This document shows positions 1 to 10,657 of a DNA stretch of 64,000 nucleotides, piece by piece; the first letter of the stretch is position 1, and each line of letters starts with the position of its first letter. Position numbers and translations under genes: made by a program. This DNA comes from Halobacterium sp. DL1 (GTDB lineage: Archaea; Halobacteriota; Halobacteria; Halobacteriales; Halobacteriaceae): positions 558,001 to 622,000 of the forward strand of contig CP007060.1 of the NCBI GenBank assembly GCA_000230955.3, written 5' to 3'. The notes under the pieces are model-generated. The model made no database searches. It was not told where the DNA came from and worked only from the letters and a program-made list of their open reading frames with translations.

Positions 1-2
1 CG

Positions 3-2252
<2,250 letters not shown>

Positions 2253-2646
2253 ACGTCTGGCCGTTCGAGGGGGTCAATTCTTTCCGTTGAACGGTACATA
2301 CGTATCTCGTTGAGACGGTGAGTGCTGAGGACGGCGGTTCACGCGACCGGCGAGTTTGTGGAGGACCAGGAGGGGGAAATTCCCGCGCTACAGAAGTACT
2401 GTCTACACCGTCTAACTACCCGTTATTGCCTATCCATCTGCAAATGAGGGGGGCGAATCGATTGACGCCCACGGATTCTACGTCTCCCCAGTTTGGTGTC
2501 GAGGACGGTCGGATTCTTCGCTAATGCTTGGAGTACACTGAACGGGGAGTAATGGGTCGCCGCGAAGGAAGATACTGACATAGTGGTCCCCTCCGTCAGG
2601 CGGTAGTGGACCACACACCTGGCTGCCTGCGCTGGATGAGGGCGCG
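2253..2646. other. Intergenic region without a supported gene
   Basis: About 390 bases between the convergent copper ATPase and copper chaperone genes. Short open frames exist on both strands (for example 2318-2524 plus and 2423-2614 minus), but none has a recognisable motif, convincing composition or a promoter. I see no tRNA, repeat array or clear terminator. A decayed gene cannot be excluded. Confidence 0.4.
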
Positions 2647-2844
2647 TTACTTCGACGCGTCGTAGCCCGCGTCGTCGACAGCAGCGACGAGGGTGTCGGT
2701 GTCCGACGTACCCTCTACGGTCGCGGAGTCGGATTCGCGGTCTGCGTCCGCGCTCGTCACGCCATCCACGTCGCTGAGCGCCTCTTCGACGGTCTGTTCA
2801 CAGTGTCCACACGTCATTCCCTCGACAGTGATTGTTTCCGACAT
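2647..2844 (-). CDS. copZ: CopZ-like heavy-metal-associated (HMA) domain protein
   Basis: A 65-residue single-domain metallochaperone. It contains the HMA signature GMTCGHC with the two metal-binding cysteines and follows the ferredoxin-like fold pattern to its end (GYDASK). Family members carry Cu(I) in the cytoplasm and hand it to CopA-type ATPases such as the one at 3-2252. Length and start (MSETITVEGMTC) are typical. It is transcribed towards copA. An IS element is inserted only about 80 bases upstream of the start codon, so its normal promoter region has probably been altered. Confidence 0.92.
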   Translation of the reverse strand: MSETITVEGMTCGHCEQTVEEALSDVDGVTSADADRESDSATVEGTSDTDTLVAAVDDAGYDASK

Positions 2845-2920
2845 ACAGTCTACGTGTAGGACACGACGGTCTTTATCAGTTGCTGCTTCGAATCCATTGT
2901 AACTTGCGTCACTGGGGTTA

Positions 2921-2928
2921 GATTCTTA
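2921..2928. repeat. Left copy of the 8-bp target-site duplication
   Basis: GATTCTTA immediately precedes the left inverted repeat of the IS element. The same eight bases follow the right end at 3855-3862, as expected for a simple transposition event. Confidence 0.9.
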
Positions 2929-2943
2929 GGCTCTGTAGTTTCG
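2929..2943 (+). repeat. Left terminal inverted repeat of the IS element
   Basis: GGCTCTGTAGTTTCG matches the reverse complement of 3840-3854 over 15 of 15 bases. Similarity continues imperfectly for a few more bases inward. Confidence 0.92.
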
Positions 2944-3000
2944 CTAGACGGAGACGCCGCGACTGCGTTATTGCTGTAGAAAGCGAAGAGACAGAACGTT

Positions 3001-3822
3001 TTGGTATCGGAATTCCGCCTCCTCACGCGTGTTACGGTCGCTAAGGCTAAATCTGTTGTCGCTACCCCGGACGAACCCGCCGACCCCGAAGGGGGTCGCG
3101 GGTTCGCCGAGTGGGCGATGCTCACGCTGCATGCACTCCGCATCGAGCTGGGAAAATCCTACCGCGTCGCGGTGGATTTGCTCAGCGAAATGCCTGGCGT
3201 CCTCGAAGAGATTGGCCTCACGCGTCTCCCGCACTATACCGTTCTCCGCACGTGGTTCGCACGGATTCCGACCAAGACGTGGCGTGCGTTCCTCGACGCG
3301 TCGGTCGAGGAACGCACTGGCCACGCGGCTATCGATTCGACAGGCTTCGACCGCGACCAGCCCAGCCGCCACTACGCTAACCGCACTAACTACCGCGTCC
3401 GAGCGCTCAAAGTCACTGCACTCGTGGATGTCGAAACGCTGTACATCACCGACATCCACTCGACCACTTCGAAGAAACACGATGCGAAGATCGGCCCGCA
3501 GGTCGCCCGGCGGAACGCCGGCGACCTGCGAAGCCTCGCCGCCGACCGAGGCTATGACGCGAAAGCCTTCCGCGACGAACTCCGCGAAAACGGCATCAGA
3601 CCGCTGATCAAGCACAGGATCATGAATCCACTCGATCACGCTCACAACGCCCGCATGGACGGTGATCGGTACCACCAGCGCTCCATGTCAGAAACCGTCT
3701 TCTCGTCAATCAAGCGCACGCTCGGCGCCGCCGTGCGTGCGCGTAGCTGGTGGCTGGAGTTCCGTGAAATGCTGCTGAAAGCGACCGTCTACAACCTCCG
3801 GCGGAGCGTGAGATATCCGTGA
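3001..3822 (+). CDS. IS5-family DDE transposase
   Basis: Cuts and joins the ends of the surrounding insertion sequence. About 273 residues with a DDE catalytic triad: first Asp in AAIDSTGFD, second Asp in AADRGYDA, and the Glu in QRSMSETVFSSIK with the downstream basic helix typical of IS5 transposases. No stop or frameshift interrupts the frame. The start is uncertain: an in-frame stop lies at 2977-2979, and the first usable initiator after it is TTG at 3001, with no ATG before the conserved region. A non-ATG start is therefore likely. Copy appears intact and potentially active. Confidence 0.92.
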   Translation: MVSEFRLLTRVTVAKAKSVVATPDEPADPEGGRGFAEWAMLTLHALRIELGKSYRVAVDLLSEMPGVLEEIGLTRLPHYTVLRTWFARIPTKTWRAFLDASVEERTGHAAIDSTGFDRDQPSRHYANRTNYRVRALKVTALVDVETLYITDIHSTTSKKHDAKIGPQVARRNAGDLRSLAADRGYDAKAFRDELRENGIRPLIKHRIMNPLDHAHNARMDGDRYHQRSMSETVFSSIKRTLGAAVRARSWWLEFREMLLKATVYNLRRSVRYP

Positions 3823-3839
3823 AATCAACCGCAGTATAC

Positions 3840-3854
3840 CGAAACTACAGAGCC
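3840..3854 (-). repeat. Right terminal inverted repeat of the IS element
   Basis: Reverse complement of 2929-2943 (15 of 15 bases), starting 17 bases after the transposase stop codon. Confidence 0.92.
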
Positions 3855-3862
3855 GATTCTTA
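3855..3862. repeat. Right copy of the 8-bp target-site duplication
   Basis: GATTCTTA directly follows the right inverted repeat and is identical to 2921-2928. Confidence 0.9.
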
Positions 3863-3945
3863 GAACTATCCGGGGTTCGTGGTGGGTTCGAAAACCGTTG
3901 CGCTGTCTTCGAGCCAGTTCGCCGTCTTCGGAGTTGGCAACGACC

Positions 3946-4299
3946 TCACTGAAAGGACAGTCCGCAACCACACTGCTGGTCGGCGTTTGGGTTGTCGATA
4001 CTGAGTCCGGTCCCGTGGGCTGTATCCTCGATGGCGACCTTAGACCCGTTGAGGTACTGCTGGCTCGGACGGTCGACGAACACGGTGATGTGATTTGTCT
4101 CGCAGATGACGTCGTCCACTGCCGGGTCGTCTGTGAGATCGAACTGGTAGGAGAGTCCCGCACAGCCGCCTCGTTCGACGGACACGCGAAGCCCGGCGGT
4201 TTCGGAGTCGAACCCCTGGGAGTGGAGCATGGACTCGATCTGCTCCGCAGCGTCGCTGGTAAGCGTGATTTCCCCGCGGGGGTTGTCGTCCTTAGTCAT
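3946..4299 (-). CDS. IscA/ErpA/HesB-type iron-sulfur cluster assembly protein
   Basis: A-type carrier that binds Fe-S clusters and transfers them to apo-proteins. The 117-residue product has the fold signature ITLTSDAAEQIESML at the N-terminus, the first conserved Cys in RGGCAGLSYQF and the C-terminal CGCG pair typical of this family. I chose the ATG at 4299 (MTKDDNPRG). An upstream in-frame GTG at 4308 would add three residues and is less likely. The gene stands alone. The end of the IS element lies about 90 bases beyond its stop codon. Confidence 0.93.
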   Translation of the reverse strand: MTKDDNPRGEITLTSDAAEQIESMLHSQGFDSETAGLRVSVERGGCAGLSYQFDLTDDPAVDDVICETNHITVFVDRPSQQYLNGSKVAIEDTAHGTGLSIDNPNADQQCGCGLSFQ

Positions 4300-4379
4300 G
4301 CCTATCACGGGGGTTATTCTCCCTTGGTAGTAAGGGTGACGCTGTCAAGGGAGGTGACCTTGCTGTCGAAAGAGCGAGA

Positions 4380-4419
4380 CGCAGGTGGGCCGGTCTTCTT
4401 GGGAGTCCACCCGCCTGCG
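4380..4419. other. Inverted repeat (10-bp arms) in the intergenic region upstream of the ABC operon
   Basis: CGCAGGTGGG at 4380-4389 can pair with CCCGCCTGCG at 4410-4419 (one G-T wobble in RNA), with a 20-base loop. It sits between the divergent IscA-like gene and the ABC operon, upstream of the operon's TATA-like box. It could be a regulator-binding palindrome or an RNA hairpin; no known riboswitch consensus was recognised. Confidence 0.35.
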
Positions 4420-4510
4420 TCCACGGCTCGGCCCGGCCCCGACTGACAGGAGCGCGCATCAGGGATTTATTCTCTGATGAAATGCCGTACATAAGTCTGT
4501 CGGCACGCCA

Positions 4511-4520
4511 CTTATAAGTA
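4511..4520 (+). promoter_or_regulatory. Candidate TATA box of the peptide/nickel ABC operon
   Basis: CTTATAAGTA resembles the haloarchaeal TATA element. It lies about 60 bases before the ATG at 4577, implying a short leader of about 30 bases. Confidence 0.45.
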
Positions 4521-4576
4521 GGGCTCCATATGGCGTCGTAACATTGTTCTATGTGAGCTACTTGCACAGAAGTGGA

Positions 4577-6187
4577 ATGAAAGAAAAACTGTCGCGGAGG
4601 CAACTACTATCCGGCGTTGCTGCCGGTACCACCGTCACTCTCGCAGGGTGTACGGGGGGCGATTCCGGCGACGACACCACGTCAACGGACGGTACCTCGT
4701 CGGACGGAGAGACGACGACGAAGACGTACGACGAGAACCAGCTCGAGGACCAATTGACGGTCGCGCTGCCGACCGACCCCACGGCCGGCGTGTGGTCCGT
4801 GTACGGTGGCGTCATGCCGTACTACACGAACACACTCGAGCCCCTTATCTGGGTCACCGACGACATGGAACTACAACCGTGGCTGGCGAGCAACTGGGAA
4901 TCCACGGGCGAGAAGTCCTGGGAGTTCACCATCCGCGACGGCGTCAAGTTCCACAACGGCGAGACACTGACCGCCGAACACGTCGTCTGGTCGTTCGAAA
5001 CCGTCCTCAACGAGTGGTCGTACGCGCCAGGCTGGCTCCACGTCAAACCGGAGAACGTCACCGCACTCGACGACCGGACCGTCGAGTTCGTGACGACGGA
5101 CGTCTTCCCGACGTTCCCGGGCACCATCGCGCACAACATGGTGGCCATCCAGCACCCCGACCGGAGCCGCGAGAACAAAGATGTCATCGGGACGGGACCG
5201 TACCAGGTGACCAACCGCAAGAAGGGCCAGCGCGTGGAGACAGAGGCATTCAACGACTACTGGAACGGTGATGTCCAGATGCAGAACCTCGACTTCCGCG
5301 TCATCACCGACCCGACCACCCGTTCGCTCGCACTCGAGAACAACGAGGTGGACGTCGCCTACTCGCCGCCCAGTTCGAAGATCGATTCGCTGTCGGAGAA
5401 CAGTAACACGCAGGTCACCAAGCAGACCTCGCCGGGGGCGATGTACGTGGGCCTCCACAACTACAAGGAGCCGACGAACGACGTCAAACTCCGCAAGGCG
5501 CTCAACTGGGCGACGTCCCAGAAGACCCTCGTGGATACCATCCTCAACAACGTCGGCCTGCCCGCCCGCGGACCGGTCGCCAAGTCCATCTACTGGTCTG
5601 GCCACGAGAAGCTGCCGGAGTACAAGCGGGACGTCGAGAAGGCGACGTCGCTGGTCGAGGAGTCCGCCTACGACGGACAGACGCTGCAGTTCCTCGTCGG
5701 CAGCCAGACGCCCAGCGGCAGGACCATTGCGTCCGCGCTCCAGGAGTGGTACAGCGAGATCGGCGTGGACGTCGCAATTAAGCAGGTCGAGGAATCGGCA
5801 TTCGAGGACGCCGTCAGGAGCGGCGGTGGCCACCTAGTGCTCGAGAGCTCCGGTTCCAACAGCGGCGCCGCAGACTACCTCATTTACGAAACGTTCCACT
5901 CCGAAGGGGACGTCAACGAGCGATTGTACCAGGAGAACGGAACTGGCGTGTACAACCCCGGTGAGGAGGTCGACACACTCATCGAGGAGGGGTTCCAGAC
6001 CGGGGACAAGGAGCTCAAAGAAGAGAAATACGAAGAGGCGCTCCGGATCATCATGGAGGATGAAGCCAGTGTCGTGCCGCTGACGTACCAGCAGTACGTC
6101 GTCGGGTCGTACAAGGACGTCGAGAACCTCGACCTCCGTCCGATCAACGAGATGGTCCGCTGGCCCGGCACCAAGCACCTTAAATAA
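4577..6187 (+). CDS. Peptide/nickel-type ABC transporter substrate-binding lipoprotein (SBP family 5)
   Basis: Extracytoplasmic solute receptor for the permease-ATPase genes that follow. The 536-residue product starts MKEKLSRRQLL, with a twin-arginine signal and the lipobox LAGC, then an acidic Asp/Thr-rich linker. Family-5 features include VTDDMELQPWLASNWE, RDGVKFHNGETLTAEHVVWS and the GTGPYQV segment. A TTG-initiated extension to 4544 would put residues ahead of the Tat signal and is rejected. Substrate is not determined by sequence: dipeptides, oligopeptides and nickel are all handled by this family. A NikR regulator 7 kb away makes nickel worth considering. Confidence 0.92.
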   Translation: MKEKLSRRQLLSGVAAGTTVTLAGCTGGDSGDDTTSTDGTSSDGETTTKTYDENQLEDQLTVALPTDPTAGVWSVYGGVMPYYTNTLEPLIWVTDDMELQPWLASNWESTGEKSWEFTIRDGVKFHNGETLTAEHVVWSFETVLNEWSYAPGWLHVKPENVTALDDRTVEFVTTDVFPTFPGTIAHNMVAIQHPDRSRENKDVIGTGPYQVTNRKKGQRVETEAFNDYWNGDVQMQNLDFRVITDPTTRSLALENNEVDVAYSPPSSKIDSLSENSNTQVTKQTSPGAMYVGLHNYKEPTNDVKLRKALNWATSQKTLVDTILNNVGLPARGPVAKSIYWSGHEKLPEYKRDVEKATSLVEESAYDGQTLQFLVGSQTPSGRTIASALQEWYSEIGVDVAIKQVEESAFEDAVRSGGGHLVLESSGSNSGAADYLIYETFHSEGDVNERLYQENGTGVYNPGEEVDTLIEEGFQTGDKELKEEKYEEALRIIMEDEASVVPLTYQQYVVGSYKDVENLDLRPINEMVRWPGTKHLK

Positions 6188-6210
6188 CAAAGCATCCAGC
6201 GTCCCTCTAA

Positions 6211-7158
6211 ATGTTACAGTTCCTCATCCGTCGCTCTGCAACGGTGTTACTGGTCCTGTTCGGCGTCTCCGTCATCACGTTCGGTCTGATGTTCGTGACG
6301 CCGGGTGACCCCGCGGAGACGATCATGCGCCAACAGATGGGCGGTCGTGCACCCTCAGAGGAGGCCATCGACCAGTTCCGAGAAGAGCACGGCCTCGACA
6401 ATCCGATCCCAGTGCAGTACGTCGACTGGGCGACGGACGTCGTCCAGGGCGATTTCAGACAGTCGTACTTCCAGGATACGAAGGTGAGTACGATGATACT
6501 CAACAGGGTGGTGCCGACGACGGAACTCGCGCTAGCCGCGATAGCCGTCGCGGTGGCAATCGCCATCCCTGCCGGCATCATCAGTGCCATCCACCAGGGT
6601 CAGCCACCCGACTACCTCAGTCAGTTCGGTGCGTTGCTCGGCATCTCGATGCCGAATTTCTGGCTGGGGTATCTCCTCATCATCGTGTTCTCTGTCCAAC
6701 TCGACATATTCCCCGTCGCCGGCGTCGGAGGGTTGGACCACCTCGTGCTCCCCGCGATCACGCTGGGGACGGGGATGGCCGCCATCATCACGCGCCTTGT
6801 CCGCTCGTCGATGCTGGAGGTGCTCGACGAGGAGTACATTCAGACGGCCCACTCGAAGGGCCTAAAGGAGAAGATTGTCGTCTACAAGCACGCGCTACGG
6901 AACGCGCTCATCCCGGTGGTCACCATCATCGGGTTGCAGTTCGGGTACGTGCTCAACGGTGCCGTCGTCATCGAGATCGTCTTCCAGCGCCCGGGGCTCG
7001 GCAACCTGCTCATCCAGTCCATCTTCAGCCGGGACTACCCCGTCGTGCAGGGGCTGGTGCTGGTCATCGGCGCCATCTTCGTGCTGACGAACTTCGCGGT
7101 CGACATCGCGTACAGGCTCATCGACCCGCGCATCTCCTTCGAAGGTGGTAACCAATGA
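6211..7158 (+). CDS. ABC transporter permease, DppB/NikB type
   Basis: First membrane subunit of the family-5 importer. 315 residues beginning MLQFLIRRSATVLLVLFGVS, the usual DppB N-terminal helix. Five to six membrane segments are visible, and the EAA cytoplasmic loop (EYIQTAHSKGLKEK, then YKHALRNALIPVVT) contacts the ATPases. It starts 23 bases after the binding-protein gene, and its end overlaps the next gene by 4 bases, so it is co-transcribed and probably translationally coupled. Confidence 0.95.
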   Translation: MLQFLIRRSATVLLVLFGVSVITFGLMFVTPGDPAETIMRQQMGGRAPSEEAIDQFREEHGLDNPIPVQYVDWATDVVQGDFRQSYFQDTKVSTMILNRVVPTTELALAAIAVAVAIAIPAGIISAIHQGQPPDYLSQFGALLGISMPNFWLGYLLIIVFSVQLDIFPVAGVGGLDHLVLPAITLGTGMAAIITRLVRSSMLEVLDEEYIQTAHSKGLKEKIVVYKHALRNALIPVVTIIGLQFGYVLNGAVVIEIVFQRPGLGNLLIQSIFSRDYPVVQGLVLVIGAIFVLTNFAVDIAYRLIDPRISFEGGNQ

Positions 7159-8111
7159 GCAACCGACGCGAACGACCGCGCTGGAGTCCGACCAGGTTCC
7201 GCGGGGCACTCAAGTCGTTCTGGAACTCCCGGAAGACCCAGCAGTTCATCTCGAACCGGCTGAACCTCGTCGGGTTGTTCTTCGTCTCGCTGGTGGTTTT
7301 CGCGGCCGTGTTCGCCGCGCCGATCAAGATATTCGGCGTGCCGGTCCAGCCGTTCTCGATAGCGCCGTACTCGCCGACGGAACAGAACCTGTTCAACAGG
7401 CTGGCGGCTCCCTCGCTGCAGCACCCGATGGGGACCGACCAGCTCGGCCGGGACATCTTCAGCCGGATCCTCTACGGTGCGCGAATCTCGATGCGCATCG
7501 CGGTGACCGTGGTCACCATCACGCTCGCCATCGGGACGACTGTCGGGGTCGTCGCTGGCTACGTCGGCGGCTGGGTGGACGAGGCGCTGATGCGCCTCGT
7601 CGACATCCTCCTCGCGTTCCCGGGGCTGCTGCTCGCACTCGTCGTCGCGGGCATCCTCGGACCGAGCCTGAACAACATCATGATCGCGCTCGCCGTGGTC
7701 GGCTGGACGCAGTACGCCCGCGTCATCCGCGGAGAGACGCTGTCCGTGAAGGAGACGGAGTTCATGAAGTCCGCAGAGCTAATGGGCGTCTCGACGCCAC
7801 GGCTGCTGATTCGGCACGCGCTGCCGAACGTGATCACGCCGGTCATCGTGTTGGCGACGATGGACCTGGCGTACGTCATCCTCGGTACAGCCGGTCTCTC
7901 GTTCCTCGGCCTCGGTGCACAGCCACCGACGCCCGAGTGGGGAACGATGCTGGCCAGCGGCCGTGACTACGTCACGACCGCGTGGTGGATCGTCAACTTC
8001 CCCGGCCTGGCCATCATGATACTCGTGCTCGGGTTCAACCTGCTCGGTGACGGCCTTCGAGACGTCCTCGACCCGCGCGACGTAGGCAACGTGGAGGGCA
8101 AGGGCCTATGA
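7155..8111 (+). CDS. ABC transporter permease, DppC/NikC type
   Basis: Second membrane subunit, 318 residues. A basic cytoplasmic N-terminus of about 35 residues precedes the first helix. The TDQLGRDIFSRILYGARIS segment is characteristic of DppC, and the EAA loop reads EFMKSAELMGVSTPRLLIRH. Starts with ATG overlapping the stop of the preceding gene, and its own stop overlaps the following ATPase gene by 4 bases. Heterodimerises with the DppB-type subunit to form the channel. Confidence 0.95.
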   Translation: MSNRRERPRWSPTRFRGALKSFWNSRKTQQFISNRLNLVGLFFVSLVVFAAVFAAPIKIFGVPVQPFSIAPYSPTEQNLFNRLAAPSLQHPMGTDQLGRDIFSRILYGARISMRIAVTVVTITLAIGTTVGVVAGYVGGWVDEALMRLVDILLAFPGLLLALVVAGILGPSLNNIMIALAVVGWTQYARVIRGETLSVKETEFMKSAELMGVSTPRLLIRHALPNVITPVIVLATMDLAYVILGTAGLSFLGLGAQPPTPEWGTMLASGRDYVTTAWWIVNFPGLAIMILVLGFNLLGDGLRDVLDPRDVGNVEGKGL

Positions 8112-9175
8112 CGAGTGACGAACCCCTGCTTGAGGTTGAGAACCTCCACACGCAGTTCGAAACCCGCGAGGGGACAGTCCACGCCGTCGATGGCGTCTCC
8201 TTCACCGTTGAGGAAGGGGAAATCGTCGGCATCGTCGGCGAGAGCGGCAGCGGCAAGTCCGTCAACGCGCTCTCGCTCGTTCGCCTCGAGGACCCCGGAC
8301 GCATCACGGAGGGGTCCATCCGGTTCAAGGGGACGGAGATGACGGAGGCCGACGAACGCACCATCCGGCGCATCCGTGGGGACGGGATGGCGATGGTGTT
8401 CCAGGACCCCATGGAGACGCTCAACCCGGTCTTCCCCGTGGGCGAGCAGATAGAGGAGTCCCTGAAGGTCCACGAGGAACCGGACGACCAGCGACTCCTC
8501 GACTACCTGAACGTCCCGCTGTTCAGCAACCGCTCCGAGCGCAAACAGCGCCGCGGGCGGGTCGTCGAACTGATGGAAGAGGTCGGCATCCCGCACCCCG
8601 CCGAGCGCCTCGACGACTACCCCCACGAATTCTCCGGCGGGATGCGCCAGCGGGCGATGCTCGCCATCGCGCTCGCCCGGGAGCCAGACCTCCTGATCGC
8701 GGACGAACCAACCACGGCGCTGGACGTCACCATCCAGGCCGCCATCCTCGACCGTCTCAAGGAACTCAACGAGGAGAGCGGGATGTCCATCCTCCTCATC
8801 TCCCACGACTTCGGCACCATCGCCGAAATCTGCGACAAGGTGATTGTGATGTACGGTGGCGAGGTCATGGAAGCAGGCAGCACCGAAGACGTACTGACCA
8901 ACCCGCAGCACCCGTACACGCGCGCCCTGTTGGACTGCATGCCCCAGAACACACCACGGAAAGAACCGCTTCGCATCATCGACGGCCAGGTCCCGAACCT
9001 GCTCGACCCCGAACCGGGGTGCATGTTCGCGGACCGGTGCTCGCACGCGACCGACGCGTGTTACGGCCACAACATCGAGCACGTCGAGTGCGGCGACGAC
9101 CACACCGCTGCCTGCTGCCACCTCGACCAGATAGAGGGCGACGCGGGTGTCGCAATGGAGACTGATACCCAATGA
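8108..9175 (+). CDS. ABC transporter ATPase, DppD/NikD type
   Basis: ATP hydrolysis subunit, 355 residues. Walker A GESGSGKS, signature [12 protein letters not shown], Walker [14 protein letters not shown] and the switch His in LISHDFG are all present. The C-terminal oligopeptide/dipeptide transporter extension ([16 protein letters not shown]) has the cysteine pattern found in this subfamily, where an Fe-S cluster has been reported for some members. A roughly 25-residue acidic insertion follows the Q-loop. Overlaps both neighbours by 4 bases. Confidence 0.95.
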   Translation: MTSDEPLLEVENLHTQFETREGTVHAVDGVSFTVEEGEIVGIVGESGSGKSVNALSLVRLEDPGRITEGSIRFKGTEMTEADERTIRRIRGDGMAMVFQDPMETLNPVFPVGEQIEESLKVHEEPDDQRLLDYLNVPLFSNRSERKQRRGRVVELMEEVGIPHPAERLDDYPHEFSGGMRQRAMLAIALAREPDLLIADEPTTALDVTIQAAILDRLKELNEESGMSILLISHDFGTIAEICDKVIVMYGGEVMEAGSTEDVLTNPQHPYTRALLDCMPQNTPRKEPLRIIDGQVPNLLDPEPGCMFADRCSHATDACYGHNIEHVECGDDHTAACCHLDQIEGDAGVAMETDTQ

Positions 9176-10161
9176 GTTCGGAACCGCTCGTGGAAGTCGC
9201 CGGCATCTCGAAGGAGTTCGTGACAGACGACTCCCTGCTCGCCGGCATCCTGGGCACGCGGAAGTACCTGAAGGCTGTCCGGGACGTCTCGATGTCCATC
9301 GAGAAGGGCGAGACGCTGGCGCTGGTCGGCGAGTCGGGGAGTGGGAAGTCCACGCTCGCGAACCTCGTGACGGGGCTGCACGCCCCGACGGCCGGCGAGG
9401 TCCGGTTCGAGGGCGAACCCGTGGGGACGACTACGCGCCGCGACCAGGAGACGCTCGCGGACATCGGCATGGTGTTCCAGAACCCGCGGGGGAGCCTCGA
9501 CCCGCGGATGACCGTCCGGAAAGCGATCAAGGAGCCGATGCACGCGGCTGGCTGGGACAAGCAGCGCCGCGAGGAGCGCGCCGACGAACTGATGGACATC
9601 GTGGACCTGCAGCCGTCGTTCGGGAGCCGGTACCCGTACGAACTCTCCGGTGGCCAGGCCCAGCGCGTTGCGATTGCACGCGCCGTCGCACTCGACCCCA
9701 AACTGCTCGTACTCGACGAACCGGTGTCTGCCCTGGACGTGAGCGTCCAGGCGAAGATCCTGAACCTCCTGATGGACCTCCAGGAGGAACTGGATCTGAC
9801 GTACCTGTTCATCGCGCACGACCTGAACGTCGTCGAGCACATCGCTGACCGGGTGGCCGTAATGTACCTCGGCGAGATCATGGAACGGGCACCGACCGAC
9901 CAGCTCTTCGAGAAGCCGAGCCACCCCTACACCGAGTCGCTGCTCTCCGCGATTCCAAGCGTGGTACCGGGCGGCCACAGCGACCGCATCGTCCTCAAGG
10001 AGGACCCGCCGAGCCCAGTGAATCCGCCCTCCGGGTGCGTGTTCCACACGCGCTGTCCGGCCGCGGAGGACCGCTGCGGCGAGGAGGTCCCGGACGTACA
10101 CGAGGTCGGTGAGAGCCACTCGCGATGCCACTTCGCGGAAGAGGTGTACTCGCGTGAGTGA
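9172..10161 (+). CDS. ABC transporter ATPase, DppF/NikE type
   Basis: Second ATPase, 329 residues. Walker [10 protein letters not shown], signature LSGGQAQRVAIARA, Walker B LLVLDEPVSALDVS and switch His FIAHDLN are intact. It ends with the family's C-terminal domain (SGCVFHTRCPAAEDRC). Pairs with the DppD-type ATPase to power the importer. The last 8 bases overlap the start of a small downstream gene, which extends the operon. Confidence 0.95.
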   Translation: MSSEPLVEVAGISKEFVTDDSLLAGILGTRKYLKAVRDVSMSIEKGETLALVGESGSGKSTLANLVTGLHAPTAGEVRFEGEPVGTTTRRDQETLADIGMVFQNPRGSLDPRMTVRKAIKEPMHAAGWDKQRREERADELMDIVDLQPSFGSRYPYELSGGQAQRVAIARAVALDPKLLVLDEPVSALDVSVQAKILNLLMDLQEELDLTYLFIAHDLNVVEHIADRVAVMYLGEIMERAPTDQLFEKPSHPYTESLLSAIPSVVPGGHSDRIVLKEDPPSPVNPPSGCVFHTRCPAAEDRCGEEVPDVHEVGESHSRCHFAEEVYSRE

Positions 10162-10657
10162 TGACGACTGCTGTGGGGGCGACGACACACCGGCCGCCGG
10201 TGACGACGACATCGCAGAAGGCGACGACCCGGGCCACGCGCTCCCCGAGGCCGACCTCAACTACCCGACGCTCTCATTCGACGAGGGCACCGTCACGGAC
10301 GACGGCTCGTTCGACCTCTCCAAGGAGGTGGACTACGACGAGATGATCGCGTGGGCCGAGGACCTCGCGGGTGCACTCGCGAGCCACGACCTCGCCGTCT
10401 CTGCTCCCGAAGGCTACGTCTCGTTCGGCGTTGGACCGAAGGAGGTCGACGTTTCCTTCGACACCGACGAGAATCACCGGGGGGAACTGGAACTGACGTT
10501 CCGCCTCTCCGCGAAGGCGATGCTCGTCGCCGACGAGGACAGCGAGCCGGTCGGTTCCCGGGGTGACCGGGGTTTTGTCCCGCTCTCAATGCTGGAGGGC
10601 GACCGGGAACACTACCGGTGTTACAACTGGATCGACGACCCGGAGAACCCCGACTGA
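10154..10657 (+). CDS. Small acidic protein with amphi-Trp-like domain, last gene of the ABC operon
   Basis: 167 residues starting at GTG inside the end of the ATPase gene (8-base overlap), so very likely translated with it. The N-terminus begins MSDDDCCGGDD and is followed by a disordered acidic stretch. The central part (DYDEMIAWAEDLAGALASHDL, then a beta-rich segment ending RGELELTFRLS) resembles the amphi-Trp domain found in small haloarchaeal proteins. That assignment is by eye and tentative. No enzyme motif is seen. The paired cysteines could bind metal. Possible accessory or chaperone of the transporter. Confidence 0.7.
   Translation: MSDDDCCGGDDTPAAGDDDIAEGDDPGHALPEADLNYPTLSFDEGTVTDDGSFDLSKEVDYDEMIAWAEDLAGALASHDLAVSAPEGYVSFGVGPKEVDVSFDTDENHRGELELTFRLSAKAMLVADEDSEPVGSRGDRGFVPLSMLEGDREHYRCYNWIDDPENPD

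Larger units (their letters stand above)
2929..3854 (+). mobile_element. Complete IS5-family insertion sequence (ISH1-like subgroup), 926 bp
   Basis: Perfect 15-bp terminal inverted repeats (GGCTCTGTAGTTTCG at 2929-2943 and its complement at 3840-3854) bound the element, and an 8-bp direct repeat GATTCTTA flanks it. One transposase gene fills the interior. An 8-bp duplication fits the ISH1 subgroup of the IS5 family. Intact ends and an identical target duplication suggest a fairly recent insertion. It lies between the copper chaperone and the IscA-like gene. Confidence 0.93.

Noticed and set aside
2423-2614. Minus-strand 63-codon frame between copA and copZ
   Set aside because: No motif, no convincing start signal and ordinary chance length. 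Kept only as part of the intergenic description.
4380-4500. Riboswitch (cobalamin- or nickel-type) upstream of the ABC operon
   Set aside because: Only a simple inverted repeat is visible. No conserved riboswitch core could be recognised.
4577-10161. Calling the operon nikABCDE outright
   Set aside because: Family-5 transporter sequences do not show substrate; NikR is nearby but not adjacent. Left as peptide/nickel type.
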